Notes: generated by a model not told the origin, from the letters alone. DNA of 64,000 bases from Pseudothermotoga elfii DSM 9442 = NBRC 107921 (GCF_000504085.1 NC_022792.1:248001-312000); one strand, 5' to 3'; shown: positions 27,646 through 37,230, numbered from the stretch's first letter. A program made the numbers and translations.

Positions 27646-27782
27646 CTCTCATTGAATTATTCATACAGATGCATACTCATGATTTCGTGAGTATAAAAGA
27701 GTAAAGGGTGCTTTTCTGTGGTTATTTGCTATTCTAATTCTCATAGTCGCCTTTTGCCAGGGTTTTATGGCATGTAGACCGA

Positions 27783-27842
27783 TGATACAATATGGCTGTG
27801 AAGCAATTCACTAACGACCCGATGGAAGGTTATTGGTGAACC
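27783..27842 (+). promoter_or_regulatory. gdh promoter and structured leader
   Basis: TGATACAAT (27783-27791) is an extended -10 box. The predicted start (about 27798) coincides with the first base of a hairpin, GTGAA-GCAA-TTCAC (27798-27811), with a GNRA tetraloop. A second small stem, AGGTT/AACCT (27828-27842), lies just before the SD. The 27646-27782 stretch upstream holds no supported gene. Confidence 0.5.
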
Positions 27843-27863
27843 TACGTGAAGGGAGGATTTTCG

Positions 27864-29114
27864 ATGGCTAAGTCTCTATATCAGCAAGCGCTTGAGGTCT
27901 TTGGACATGCGGCAGATGTTATGCAGCTTGATCCCAATATCAGGAAATTCTTAGAGAGACCTCAGCGTACACTTATAGTTGAATTTCCAGTCGTGATGGA
28001 TGATGGAAGAGTTGAGATGTTTACAGGGTATCGCTGCCAGCATAACACAGCCAGAGGCCCGGCAAAAGGAGGTATAAGATATCATCCTGATGTTACAATC
28101 GACGAGGTACAGACCCTGGCCTTCTGGATGACGTGGAAATGCTCGCTTTTGAACCTTCCATACGGCGGAGGAAAAGGCGGAGTCAAAGTGGACCCAGCCA
28201 AACTTTCAAAGCATGAGTTGGAAAGGCTTTCCAGAAGGTTTTTCTACGAAATAGCTAACTTTATAGGTGAAAAAAGAGATATCCCGGCTCCAGATGTGAA
28301 CACAAATGCGCAGGTTATGGCATGGTATGTTGATACCTACACCATGCACACAGGGTATCCAGCTCTCGGTGTCGTGACAGGAAAACCGGTCGAGATAGGC
28401 GGATCTATAGGAAGAAACGAGGCCACAGGCCGTGGCGTGGCAGTTGTTGCTTCAGAGGCATGTAAATTGCTTGATAAAGATATCAGCAAAGCTACAGTTG
28501 CGGTTCAGGGTTTCGGAAATGTTGGTTCTTTCTCGGCGAAGATCCTTCATGACGATTATAAGGCCAAAATTGTCGCTGTAAGTGATGTATCGGCAGCTTA
28601 TTACAATCCGGATGGATTTGACATAAACGATCTCATTGCTTACAGAGACAACAATAAAGGATTGATAAATGGTTATCCAAAAGGCCAGAAGATAACACAT
28701 GAAGAGCTTCTCGAGCTTGATGTAGACATACTTGTGCCGGCTGCTCTGGAAAATGCGATTACCGAGGAAAACGCTGATAGAATAAAAGCAAAACTTATCG
28801 TTGAGGGTGCAAATGGACCGGTAACGCCTGCAGCAGATAGAATACTGGTTTCTAAGGGAATTATGGTTATACCAGACATTCTCGCTAATGCTGGCGGTGT
28901 TACTGTTTCTTACTTTGAGTGGGTACAGGATCTTCAGTCATTCTTCTGGGATTTAGATGACGTCAGGGCAAAGTTAACGAAAATGATGAGAGCCGCATTT
29001 GCTGATGTTGCAGAAACAAAGAAAAAATACAATGTTGATTTCAGAACGGCTGCTTATGTAGTGGCTATAGAAAGAGTAGCTCAGGCTGTCAAACTGAGAG
29101 GTATTTACCCATGA
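27864..29114 (+). CDS. gdhA: Glutamate dehydrogenase
   Basis: Interconverts glutamate with 2-oxoglutarate and ammonia using NAD(P); the hexameric cytoplasmic enzyme links amino-acid fermentation to central carbon. The 416-residue protein has the catalytic Lys104 in LPYGGGKGG, the PAPDVNTN substrate loop, and a Rossmann motif GFGNVGSFSA near 215-224. Its length fits the hexameric small-subunit type found in thermophiles. I chose ATG 27864 behind AAGGGAGGA; the frame extends to GTG-like codon 27846 without a better SD. It has its own promoter and terminator. Cofactor preference is not evident from sequence. Confidence 0.95.
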   Translation: MAKSLYQQALEVFGHAADVMQLDPNIRKFLERPQRTLIVEFPVVMDDGRVEMFTGYRCQHNTARGPAKGGIRYHPDVTIDEVQTLAFWMTWKCSLLNLPYGGGKGGVKVDPAKLSKHELERLSRRFFYEIANFIGEKRDIPAPDVNTNAQVMAWYVDTYTMHTGYPALGVVTGKPVEIGGSIGRNEATGRGVAVVASEACKLLDKDISKATVAVQGFGNVGSFSAKILHDDYKAKIVAVSDVSAAYYNPDGFDINDLIAYRDNNKGLINGYPKGQKITHEELLELDVDILVPAALENAITEENADRIKAKLIVEGANGPVTPAADRILVSKGIMVIPDILANAGGVTVSYFEWVQDLQSFFWDLDDVRAKLTKMMRAAFADVAETKKKYNVDFRTAAYVVAIERVAQAVKLRGIYP

Positions 29115-29119
29115 TATTT

Positions 29120-29147
29120 AAGGGCGCCGACGCGCCCTTTTGTTTTT
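29120..29147 (+). terminator. Intrinsic terminator of gdh
   Basis: A perfect eight-base-pair stem, AAGGGCGC (29120-29127) and GCGCCCTT (29132-29139), with a CGAC loop and TTTGTTTTT behind it. On the opposite strand no T-run follows, so it should act mainly on gdh. Confidence 0.88.
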
Positions 29148-29443
29148 CACATTTTTTCATCGAGTCTTGTACCTTTTGAATCTGAGATATATCTGTAAAG
29201 CTTGATTGCAGATTCAGCGTTTTTTGTTTGCAATGCATTTTGTTGAATTTGGGCCATATGGGATTTTATTTTATCAATTCTAACTTTATCTGCTTCTACA
29301 AGTATTTGAGCTATTTTTTTGTCAATTGATGATAAATTTTTTATAAGTTTTTCTCTCTGAAAGAGAAGATTCAATATTTTTTCATATTCGCGTTGTTCAA
29401 TAAGGCTATCTATTTGTTTTTCTATCTCAAAAATCTCTTTCAC
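29147..29443 (-). CDS. Small helical protein of unknown function
   Basis: A 98-residue, highly charged, almost wholly helical protein (IEKQIDSLIEQREYEKILNL, REKLIKNLSSIDKKIAQIL). The REKLI segment and the overall size resemble FliT-like flagellar chaperones, but no diagnostic motif confirms that. The start is GTG 29443 overlapping the AcpS-HPPK stop by GTGA, making it the last gene of a five-gene minus-strand array. No enzyme function can be assigned. Confidence 0.65.
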   Translation of the reverse strand: MKEIFEIEKQIDSLIEQREYEKILNLLFQREKLIKNLSSIDKKIAQILVEADKVRIDKIKSHMAQIQQNALQTKNAESAIKLYRYISDSKGTRLDEKM

Positions 29444-30246
29444 CAGTTCTTTGTCACTAATCTCCAGTCTCTCCTTTCCCCCACGAAATTTTTCAATTCT
29501 CCGTAGATTGGATGATCTATTGCCTTAATTTCCAGCAATGGAACTATCACAAATTGTCTGTTGATCAAATCGTAATGAGGAACTGATAAATCCGGCAATT
29601 TGTATACTGTATTTCCATACATAAGGATATCCAAATCGATAATTCTTGGGCCCCATTTTTTCTCACGCTTTCTACCCATTTCTTGCTCTATTTTCAGAAG
29701 CATGTTCAACAATTCTTCAACAGAAAAATCCGTGTCTACTTCTAAAACACAATTATAGAAATCTGGTTGATCTTTCACTCCATAAGGATCTGTCTCATAA
29801 ATGGAGGATTTTTTTATTATTTTTATTTTGCGCGATTCCATCAAATTGCAGGCTTCTTGAATATTTTTCAACCTATCTTCGAGATTTGAACCCACTCCAA
29901 TATAAACGTTCCCGGGGCGCTTTTCCAGTATTATCTGTGCTGCAGCTACGAAATCATGTGTGATGCTTATATGAGCAAAATTGAAATAAAAATCTCTGTG
30001 AAAAAGTAAAAGAGGTTTCCCGGCATGGTTGTGGATAATCTCTATGTCTGTGAAAGAGTAATTTTTCACACCTGTTCCGATTGCTTTGAAGAAAGCTTCT
30101 TTCGCAGCGAATCTTGCAGCTAGATATGTTTTCTTATCCTTAATTGATTCGAATTCCAGCTGCTCCGATGGTCCGAGGATTCTTTTGCTTAAAGACAATT
30201 CTACTCTATCGATTTTGACTACATCAATCCCAATGCCAACGATCAT
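29440..30246 (-). CDS. Fusion of holo-ACP synthase (AcpS) and HPPK (FolK)
   Basis: One 268-residue frame with two enzymes. Residues 1 to about 110 are AcpS: GIGIDVVKIDRV (metal-binding Asp8) and FAAKEAFFKAIGTG, which transfers phosphopantetheine from CoA to acyl carrier protein. From about 113 begins 6-hydroxymethyl-7,8-dihydropterin pyrophosphokinase: YIGVGSNLEDRLKNIQEA, SSIYETDPYGVKDQPDFYNC and GPRIIDLDILMYG (Asp pair binding Mg-ATP), an early folate step. Both motif sets look intact, with a short linker. It overlaps oadA by ATGA upstream and the 98-residue gene by GTGA downstream. No other folate or fatty-acid genes lie nearby. Confidence 0.9.
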   Translation of the reverse strand: MIVGIGIDVVKIDRVELSLSKRILGPSEQLEFESIKDKKTYLAARFAAKEAFFKAIGTGVKNYSFTDIEIIHNHAGKPLLLFHRDFYFNFAHISITHDFVAAAQIILEKRPGNVYIGVGSNLEDRLKNIQEACNLMESRKIKIIKKSSIYETDPYGVKDQPDFYNCVLEVDTDFSVEELLNMLLKIEQEMGRKREKKWGPRIIDLDILMYGNTVYKLPDLSVPHYDLINRQFVIVPLLEIKAIDHPIYGELKNFVGERRDWRLVTKNW

Positions 30247-31634
30247 ACAGGATAAACAGGGGCCTCAAAATCTTTCAACAGATCAAAGTCAACTTTGAGT
30301 TGATTTATATAACGTTTCTGGAGATATTTCTTGCCAATCTCTCCGAGAATCACGTATATCAGGACGTCCTCATCGCTTTTTGCAAGTAGCCCCAGATCGT
30401 TTTTAGCTTTTTCGGTTTCTGGCTGGATCAGTTCTCCCGGGCGGGTATCTATTGTCTTCTCATCGCCGAGTATTTTCTTCACCAGTTCTGGGTCAATAGG
30501 AGCCGGTGGACGTCCATAGAAACCTTTTACATATTCTTTGACTTCTTTTGTTACTTTAGAGTATCTTTCACCTGTCATGACATTCAGCACAGCCTGAACG
30601 CCAACTATCTGGCTGGTTGGTGTCACTAACGGAGGATAACCAAGGTCTTTTTGAACACGCGGTATTTCTTCTAAAACCTCTTTCATTCTGTGGGCCATTT
30701 TTTGCTCCTGGAGTTGTTTTACCATATTTGAATACATGCCCCCGGGTACCTGCGCGTAGAGAATTTTTGGATCAATTGTTGTCATTTTTACATCAAAAGC
30801 AGCGTATTTTTGTCTTACTCTGGTGAAATGGTCTATGAGAAAATCGAGCGTATCCCAATCTAAAGCTGGTAAATCTCCATTTTTACTCAGAGCATAATAG
30901 ATAGGCTCGAATGGAGGTTGTGATGTACCAAGCGCAAATGGTGATAGAGCGGTATCTATTATATCTGCCCCTGCATCCATGGCAGCCTGATAAGTTGCCG
31001 GTGCAAGCCCACATGTACAGTGGGAATGGACATTTATCGGGATTGAAAACTGTTTTTTCAGAGCACTGACAAGGTTGTATGCATCTTTTGGCGTAAGCAA
31101 GCCTGCCATATCTTTTATGCATATAGAGTCAACGCCGAGTTCTATCAATTTTCGAGCATATTCTAAGTAGTATTCAATTGTGTGAACAGGGCTGATCGTA
31201 TAGGATATTGCTCCCTGTACATGAGCGTTTGATTTCTTTGCTTCATCGATGGCAATCAGCAAATTTCTTTCGTCGTTCAATGCATCGAATATTCTTATTA
31301 TGTCTAAGCCATTTTCAACAGCTTTTCTGACAAAAAGCCTGACTGTGTCATCTGCGTAATGGCGATAACCAACCAGGTTTTGCCCGCGGAGAAGCATCTG
31401 AAGCTTTGTATTTTTGATTTTTTCTCTGATTTTTCTCAATCTTTCCCATGGATCTTCATTTAAAAACCTCACTGCAACGTCAAAAGTAGCTCCTCCCCAG
31501 ACTTCCATGGAGTAAAAACCAACCTTATCTATAGCATCAAGAGCAGGAAGCATATCTTCGGTCGACATTCTTGTTGCAATAAGCGACTGATGACCGTCTC
31601 TAAGAGTTGTATCGACAAAGTTCACATTTCTCAC
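30243..31634 (-). CDS. oadA: Oxaloacetate decarboxylase/pyruvate carboxylase carboxyltransferase subunit
   Basis: A 463-residue carboxyltransferase of the OadA/PycB type, which moves CO2 between oxaloacetate and biotin, or the reverse. The TIM barrel shows DTTLRDGHQS (8-17), the EVWGGATFD substrate region, LLRGQNLVGYRHY, a catalytic-Lys stretch ICIKDMAGLLTP, and HSHCTCGLAP metal ligands. The C-terminal domain (about 300-455) ends without the biotinyl AMKM domain, so a separate biotin carrier is needed; none is in the window, nor are OadB or OadG. It overlaps M20 upstream and acpS-folK downstream by 4 nt each. Direction of the reaction is open. Confidence 0.9.
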   Translation of the reverse strand: MRNVNFVDTTLRDGHQSLIATRMSTEDMLPALDAIDKVGFYSMEVWGGATFDVAVRFLNEDPWERLRKIREKIKNTKLQMLLRGQNLVGYRHYADDTVRLFVRKAVENGLDIIRIFDALNDERNLLIAIDEAKKSNAHVQGAISYTISPVHTIEYYLEYARKLIELGVDSICIKDMAGLLTPKDAYNLVSALKKQFSIPINVHSHCTCGLAPATYQAAMDAGADIIDTALSPFALGTSQPPFEPIYYALSKNGDLPALDWDTLDFLIDHFTRVRQKYAAFDVKMTTIDPKILYAQVPGGMYSNMVKQLQEQKMAHRMKEVLEEIPRVQKDLGYPPLVTPTSQIVGVQAVLNVMTGERYSKVTKEVKEYVKGFYGRPPAPIDPELVKKILGDEKTIDTRPGELIQPETEKAKNDLGLLAKSDEDVLIYVILGEIGKKYLQKRYINQLKVDFDLLKDFEAPVYPV

Positions 31635-32710
31635 CTCCTGTTGGAAAAATGCTTTATCAATGCCATGGAAAGTTCTATTTTTGGTTCAAAGCTGCTCAGG
31701 ATGGCGTATTCATCCTCCGAATGAAATCTTCCACCGCTTATACCGAGCCCGTCAATTGAAGGAACATCAAATTGATAGAAAAACGCACTGTCAGCGCCAC
31801 CATTTGAGTGCTGAACCTTTATTTCTTTGCGCAGTTCTTTCGAAATTTCTTCGAGGGCTTTCAAGATTTCCGGGTGCGGTTTCATGGCAGGACGCCTTTC
31901 CTGCAGGGACAGGTCACAGTTTGTTCCTTTTATTGAGCTGAAAGAGCATATTTGAAATACTTTTTCTTTGAATTTTTCAAGATCTTTCTGATCTGAGAAC
32001 CTTACATCGAAGTACACCATGCAGAGATCAGGTGTTATATTTGACTTTTCCCCGCCGTTTACAATTGTTGGATTTGCAGTTAGATCTGAGAATTTTTCAT
32101 TGAGAGAATATATTTCAACCAGTTTTTTACTTGCTTCAACTATTGCGTTGGCACCTTCTTCAAGCCTTGAGGCATGCCCTTTGATCCCTCTCACGGTTAA
32201 ATTCATTGATGCTATGCCTTTTCTACTTATTACAACTTCGCCGTTAGAACCACCGGGTTCAAAGGATAAACAGCAGATACTTTCCTTGGCATATTTATAA
32301 AAAGTCTCTCTGCTTGTTTTTGAACCGAGTTCTTCATCCACATTCATGATAACGCATATGTCTTTAAAGCCACTGCTTACAGCTTTTTCAACAGTAGCGA
32401 GTAAAGTGACTATTCCACCCTTCATATCTGCAACTCCAGGACCATAGACGATATCATTCCTAACATTGAACGGTCTTTTGGATGATTCGCCTTCTTTGAA
32501 AACAGTATCGAGATGGCCTATTAGTGTTATGTACGGTGGCTTTCCAAGAATTCCAACATGAGCTGCGCTCTCTCTGATTAACTTAAAGCCAAGCTTTGCT
32601 AACTCTTCAGCCACGAAATCAGTTCGCAAAAGTTTCTGAGAAAGATCTATATCGAACCCTGTATCTGTGTTCACAAGCCTTTCGTATATTCCGAACCATT
32701 TTTTGTCCAT
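31631..32710 (-). CDS. M20 family metallopeptidase (carboxypeptidase G2/ArgE-like)
   Basis: A two-zinc amidohydrolase of 359 residues with TLIGHLDTVF (His ligand and Asp), VYGPGVADMKGGIV (bridging Asp), MNVDEELGS (catalytic Glu-Glu pair), CLSFEPGG (Glu/Asp ligand) and late GRFHSEDEYA (final His). The dimerisation lid lies between about residues 165 and 275. Related enzymes remove N-acyl groups or terminal glutamate. It begins 10 nt after the LUD gene and overlaps oadA. Substrate is not predictable; glutamate carboxypeptidase-like activity on folates is possible given folK downstream, but speculative. Confidence 0.85.
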   Translation of the reverse strand: MDKKWFGIYERLVNTDTGFDIDLSQKLLRTDFVAEELAKLGFKLIRESAAHVGILGKPPYITLIGHLDTVFKEGESSKRPFNVRNDIVYGPGVADMKGGIVTLLATVEKAVSSGFKDICVIMNVDEELGSKTSRETFYKYAKESICCLSFEPGGSNGEVVISRKGIASMNLTVRGIKGHASRLEEGANAIVEASKKLVEIYSLNEKFSDLTANPTIVNGGEKSNITPDLCMVYFDVRFSDQKDLEKFKEKVFQICSFSSIKGTNCDLSLQERRPAMKPHPEILKALEEISKELRKEIKVQHSNGGADSAFFYQFDVPSIDGLGISGGRFHSEDEYAILSSFEPKIELSMALIKHFSNRR

Positions 32711-32720
32711 CTTTTATCCC

Positions 32721-33353
32721 TCACAATCCAAGTTCTTCAAGAACCAGTATAATTTTTATTCTACCCGGTAAATTGCGTGAATCAAATATTACATGCAGAT
32801 GCCTGCATATTCTCTGAGGTGAATCACAATCATGGCAAATTCCAGACACAGCACATGGTGTGGAAAGAGATAATCTTTTTGCATTCATCGGAGCAATATA
32901 TCTGATTCTTTCTTTCGCTTCTTGCAAATCTTTTACAATCTTATTTGCGCTCACGATCAGTATTACATTTCTGGGGCCAAATGTAACTGCTGCCACCCTG
33001 TTTCCGAAGCCATCCATGAACACCAATTCTCCGTCCATTGTTACCGCATTCGCACTGCAAAAATAAAAATCGCTGTCGAACGCTTCAAGTTCTGTTTTCC
33101 TCCTATCCGGGGAATTATAACGGTCCAAAAATTTGTATCGGTTACTTTTGAGAAGATCAATTACACCACATTCATTGAGTGTTATAGATCCACCGCTGCT
33201 TATGACGGCTCCTTCTGGTACAATTCGTTCTACAAGCTTTCTGACATCGCTTGTGTTGTCTGCTATATAGACCTCAAATGCCTTTTTTTCCAGAATTGGT
33301 TTCAATTTCCTGCATAAAGACTCATATTTAAATTTGTATAATTCCTTTCTCAA
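32721..33353 (-). CDS. LUD domain (LutC/YkgG, DUF162) protein
   Basis: A 210-residue LUD-domain protein. It has the SSGGSITLNECGVIDLL block (about 52-68), an FCSANAVTMDGELVFMDGFGNRVAA core and the PCAVSGICHDCDSPQRIC cysteine cluster near the C-terminus. Relatives take part in L-lactate oxidation (LutC) or have unknown roles; LutA and LutB are absent here. The start is TTG 33353, six bases after AAAGGGTG; an upstream in-frame GTG at 33362 lies inside that SD. First gene of the minus-strand array and divergent from ridA. Confidence 0.82.
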   Translation of the reverse strand: MRKELYKFKYESLCRKLKPILEKKAFEVYIADNTSDVRKLVERIVPEGAVISSGGSITLNECGVIDLLKSNRYKFLDRYNSPDRRKTELEAFDSDFYFCSANAVTMDGELVFMDGFGNRVAAVTFGPRNVILIVSANKIVKDLQEAKERIRYIAPMNAKRLSLSTPCAVSGICHDCDSPQRICRHLHVIFDSRNLPGRIKIILVLEELGL

Positions 33354-33536
33354 CAGTATCACCCTTTATTTATTATCTCATATTTTGAAGTTTGCAGTGC
33401 GAATCGAATCTATTTTTGGCGGGGTTATATTTAAATGAATGCAATCAAATCGCAGGTTTTCTAAAGATTTTGCAGTGTACGGGTGGATATGAGAGAATCT
33501 TAATGAGAGTTCCTGAAATTCTGAGGAGGTATGAAG

Positions 33537-33923
33537 ATGAAAATAATTCAGACAAGTGGTGCACCAAAGGCAATAGGTCCCTATTCTCAGGCAATTGAGG
33601 CGGGCAATTTTATTTTTGTCTCCGGGCAAATTCCGATCGATCCTGCCACGGGGGAACTGGTGAATGGCGATATCAAAAAACAGCTAAGAAGGGTTCTGGA
33701 TAACATAGAAGCCGTATTGATGGCTGCAGGTTGTACTCTGAAGAATATCGTGAAAGTCACTGTTTTCGTGGTTGATCTGAAGAGTTTCAGTGAGATCAAC
33801 GAAGTCTATGGAGAGTATTTTAATGAGCATCGGCCAGCAAGATCCTTTGTTGAAGTCTCAGCTTTGCCAAAAGGATCTCAGATAGAAATTGAAGTTATAG
33901 CTGTAAAAGATGTAAATAAATAA
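33537..33923 (+). CDS. ridA: RidA family reactive intermediate deaminase
   Basis: A 128-residue trimeric RidA/YjgF protein that hydrolyses reactive enamine/imine products of PLP enzymes such as threonine dehydratase. It has the family hallmarks [20 protein letters not shown], the conserved Arg in [13 protein letters not shown] and the final EIEVIAV strand. I chose ATG 33537 (six bases after GAGGAGGT); ATG 33531 abuts the SD. It stands alone between a divergent array and the ATPase gene. Confidence 0.95.
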   Translation: MKIIQTSGAPKAIGPYSQAIEAGNFIFVSGQIPIDPATGELVNGDIKKQLRRVLDNIEAVLMAAGCTLKNIVKVTVFVVDLKSFSEINEVYGEYFNEHRPARSFVEVSALPKGSQIEIEVIAVKDVNK

Positions 33924-33986
33924 GAAAACTGGCATTATTTTATTGATGGAGAATACAAATAATTTTTTACAGACGAGGGGTGAAAT

Positions 33987-36620
33987 ATGGTGAAAGATTT
34001 TTACAAACAAAGTGTTGAGGATGTGTGCAGCCATTTAGGAACAGATCCTGATAAGGGTTTGTCAAGTGAAGAAGCAAAAAAACGTTTGGAAAAATATGGA
34101 CCTAATGAGCTTGCAGAAAAAAAGAAAAAGACTATCTGGCGAATGTTTTTTTCCCAGTTTACGGATTTTTTGATTATCATACTTCTTGTTGCTGCTGGTG
34201 TTTCGATACTTGTTGGGGAATCCGTTGATGCAATTTTGATAATGATCATAGTTGTTTTAAATGCTACTTTGAGTACGATTCAAGAATCAAAGGCCGAGAA
34301 ATCTTTACAGTTACTCAAAAAGATGGCTGCTCCAATGGCGAGGGTTCTCAGAGATGGAATCGTACAAACCGTTCCGTCGCGGGAGATCGTCCCCGGAGAT
34401 ATTGTGATCCTTGAAGCTGGTAATTACGTCCCCGCTGATGGCAGATTGATTGAGACTGTTAATTTCTCGGTTAGTGAAGCTGCTTTGACTGGAGAGTCAC
34501 AGCCTGTGGAGAAAACCACAGATCTGATTGATCAGGAAAATCTTCCTCTGGGCGATAGAACAAATATGGTTTATTCAGGAACAATAGTAAGCAGAGGTCG
34601 TGCCAAAGCTGTCATAACCTCAACAGGTGAGAATACAGAGCTGGGGAAAATAGCGAAGTTACTTTCGGAAATGGAAGAAACACAAACGCCATTGCAACAA
34701 AATCTTGAGAAGCTTGGTAAACAGATAGGGATGATCATACTTGCGATATGCGCTGTTGTATTTTTGGTTGGAATTTTTGAGGGCGAACCTGCTCTTGAAA
34801 TGTTTTTGACAGCTGTCAGTTTAGCTGTTGCAGCTGTTCCGGAAGGATTGCCAGCTGTCGTTACTATAGTTTTAGCCCTGGGTATGTACAACATGGTGAA
34901 AAGGCATGCGGTTATAAGAAAGTTGCAAGCTGTCGAAGCACTTGGTTCGGTGAATGTCATATGTTCTGATAAAACCGGTACTCTGACTAAGAATGAAATG
35001 AATGTGGTAAAGTATTATCTTCATCCATCTATTATTCTCGATCAGGAACAAATAAAATCACAAAAATCTGAGCACATAGAAAAATTATTCATGGGAGCAA
35101 TTTTGTGCAACGATTCATTTATAACTGTCAAAAATGGCAACAGAGTGACATCTGGAGATCCCACCGAAATAGCCCTTGCTCTTGCAGCTATGGATTACGG
35201 TTTTGACAAAAATGAACTTGAGAAGCGGATACCAAGAATACACGAAATTCCTTTTGATTCTGATAGAAAGATGATGACCACTGTTCATGAATTTGAAAAA
35301 AAGAGGCTTTCTTTTACCAAAGGGGCCCCGGATGTTGTTATAAAGAATTGCTCAAAATACATGGCGCCTGACGGCGAAATAAAAGTATTATCTGAAAATG
35401 ATAAAAACGAAATTGAACAGGCAAATATGAAAATGGCCCAGGATGGCTTAAGGGTGCTCGCGATTGCCTTTAGAGAGATTGGCGATGACTATTCGGAACT
35501 TGAAAAAGATCTGGTTTTTCTTGGCTTAATGGGTATGATAGATCCTCCGAGGCCCGAAGTAAAAGATGCTCTTGAAAGATGTAGAACAGCTGGTATAAAC
35601 GTGATCATGATAACGGGTGATCATAAAATTACCGCTCAGACGATAGCAAGAGAAATAGGCATTTTGTCTGAAGATGACATGGTTTTAACAGGACACGAGC
35701 TGATTGAAATGGATGTAGAAGATCTTGTGAAAGTCGTGGATAAAGTTAAGGTTTATGCGAGAGTCTCTCCAACAGATAAATTGAAAATTGTCGAAGCTCT
35801 TAAGAAAAAAGGAAAAGTTGTTGCAATGACAGGTGACGGTGTCAATGACGCACCCGCGTTGAAAAAAGCAGATATCGGTGTTGCTATGGGTATAACAGGA
35901 ACAGATGTTTCAAAAGATGCATCGGAGATGGTCCTTACAGATGATAATTTTGCAAGCATTGTTGCTGCAGTTGAAGAAGGAAGGAAGATTTTCGATAATA
36001 TAAGGAAAGTGGTTTATTATCTTCTTTCGTGCAACATCAGTGAGGTTGTCACTATATTTGTGTCAATTTTGTTGAGATTGCCTTTACCATTAATACCCGT
36101 TCAGATTCTTTGGATGAATCTTGTAACAGACGGTCTTCCGGCTCTGGCACTTGGTGTAGAACCCGCTGAGCCAGATGTGATGAAACGTTCTCCGAGAGAT
36201 CCAAAGGAAGGAATAATGAGCAAAGAAATTATGACGAATGTGTTTATTGGAGGAACGATTCTTTCGGTTTTGACTCTGTTTGTGTACAGCTGGGCGCTTT
36301 TGGAACATGACCAGATTGAGTTGCTTCGAACAATGGTGTTCTTTACCCTGTGTACAGGTCAATTACTGCATTCTCTGAACTCTAAATCCATAAAACTCTC
36401 TCTGTTTAAGGTTGGCATTAAGAACAATCCTCGTTTATTAATAGCAATAGCAGGATCATTCGCTTTGCTATTGGGTGTGATATATTTACCAATTCTCCAG
36501 AATGTATTTGGGACCACTAACTTGACTGGGAAACAGCTTGTGGTGTCTTTGATCGCAGCTATAATGATAATACCGCTGTATGAACTTGTCAAAGTAATCA
36601 GGTACAGAAAAAAAGAATGA
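33987..36620 (+). CDS. Calcium-type P-type ATPase (P2A)
   Basis: An 877-residue ion pump with the full P-type layout: an N-terminal cation ATPase domain, TGESQPVEK in the actuator domain, the phosphorylated Asp328 in [18 protein letters not shown] in the nucleotide domain, [22 protein letters not shown] in the hinge (split across this region), and about ten membrane helices. Helix 4 PEGLPAVVT, helix 5 NISEVVT and helix 6 [13 protein letters not shown] match calcium-site motifs of SERCA-like and PMR1-like pumps, so Ca2+ (perhaps Mn2+) export is likely. ATG 33987 follows GAGGGG. The N-terminal PF00690 region is complete. Confidence 0.95.
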   Translation: MVKDFYKQSVEDVCSHLGTDPDKGLSSEEAKKRLEKYGPNELAEKKKKTIWRMFFSQFTDFLIIILLVAAGVSILVGESVDAILIMIIVVLNATLSTIQESKAEKSLQLLKKMAAPMARVLRDGIVQTVPSREIVPGDIVILEAGNYVPADGRLIETVNFSVSEAALTGESQPVEKTTDLIDQENLPLGDRTNMVYSGTIVSRGRAKAVITSTGENTELGKIAKLLSEMEETQTPLQQNLEKLGKQIGMIILAICAVVFLVGIFEGEPALEMFLTAVSLAVAAVPEGLPAVVTIVLALGMYNMVKRHAVIRKLQAVEALGSVNVICSDKTGTLTKNEMNVVKYYLHPSIILDQEQIKSQKSEHIEKLFMGAILCNDSFITVKNGNRVTSGDPTEIALALAAMDYGFDKNELEKRIPRIHEIPFDSDRKMMTTVHEFEKKRLSFTKGAPDVVIKNCSKYMAPDGEIKVLSENDKNEIEQANMKMAQDGLRVLAIAFREIGDDYSELEKDLVFLGLMGMIDPPRPEVKDALERCRTAGINVIMITGDHKITAQTIAREIGILSEDDMVLTGHELIEMDVEDLVKVVDKVKVYARVSPTDKLKIVEALKKKGKVVAMTGDGVNDAPALKKADIGVAMGITGTDVSKDASEMVLTDDNFASIVAAVEEGRKIFDNIRKVVYYLLSCNISEVVTIFVSILLRLPLPLIPVQILWMNLVTDGLPALALGVEPAEPDVMKRSPRDPKEGIMSKEIMTNVFIGGTILSVLTLFVYSWALLEHDQIELLRTMVFFTLCTGQLLHSLNSKSIKLSLFKVGIKNNPRLLIAIAGSFALLLGVIYLPILQNVFGTTNLTGKQLVVSLIAAIMIIPLYELVKVIRYRKKE

Positions 36621-36657
36621 TGTGAATTGTGGTAGTATTTTGTTCAGGGGGAATTTT

Positions 36658-37230
36658 ATGAAAAAGATATTGACAATCTGCCTATTTTTGCTGGCAACAG
36701 GAGCAATAGCCGGGGTATTTTTTTCGGTAAACCCTTCACTTGGCTTTTCAATTTATAACGACGTTTATGCAGATGGTAAAAAACAAGTGCGTGCAATAAC
36801 TGATTATGGTGGCCAATTGAATATCGAATATGGTTTGGACGAAGGCTTGCGAATGGGAGCGGTTCTTGGCTTGCTAAGTATGTCTGTTGCCAGTGACTTA
36901 GGTACAACAGATGCAAACCTCTTTTTCGTAGGCCTGGCACCAAGTTTTTCTTTTGGTTTTCTGGATGTAATTGGAAAAATTACGGGTGAAATAATGTTTG
37001 TTTTTATGGGACCAACCGGTAGCTTATCTGCGCTTGGTCTTTCTGGCACAAGTAATCTTGAAGGAAGGATTTATTCAGGAAGATTTGACGTCCAGTTTCC
37101 CTTGAGTGAACAGTTTTCAGTTGGCGCTGGGCTCGGTGTGAGATTCCACGATCTGTACATATCTACCAGAAATGTTTACGTACGAACTTTGAGCACCCCA
37201 ATTTACTTGAACATGAACTACAAATTTTAA
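36658..37230 (+). CDS. Small predicted outer-membrane beta-barrel protein
   Basis: A 190-residue exported protein. A signal peptide (MKKILTICLFLLATGAIAG) is followed by alternating amphipathic strands, Gly- and Phe-rich turns, and a C-terminus ending NMNYKF with terminal Phe, typical of small eight- to ten-strand barrels. The start is ATG 36658 behind a G-run; the frame extends upstream to 36622 without an SD. It follows the ATPase gene by 37 nt. Unrelated in obvious sequence to the longer barrel protein at 9432, though the ending is alike. Confidence 0.7.
   Translation: MKKILTICLFLLATGAIAGVFFSVNPSLGFSIYNDVYADGKKQVRAITDYGGQLNIEYGLDEGLRMGAVLGLLSMSVASDLGTTDANLFFVGLAPSFSFGFLDVIGKITGEIMFVFMGPTGSLSALGLSGTSNLEGRIYSGRFDVQFPLSEQFSVGAGLGVRFHDLYISTRNVYVRTLSTPIYLNMNYKF

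Noticed and set aside
33391-33477. Direct repeat TTTGCAGTG (33391-33399 and 33469-33477)
   Set aside because: Only nine bases, not palindromic and not placed at a clear promoter; probably chance in a short intergenic region.
34571-34960. Antisense frame opposite the P-type ATPase
   Set aside because: A low-complexity Thr/Ala/Ser-rich shadow of conserved ATPase codons, with no SD.
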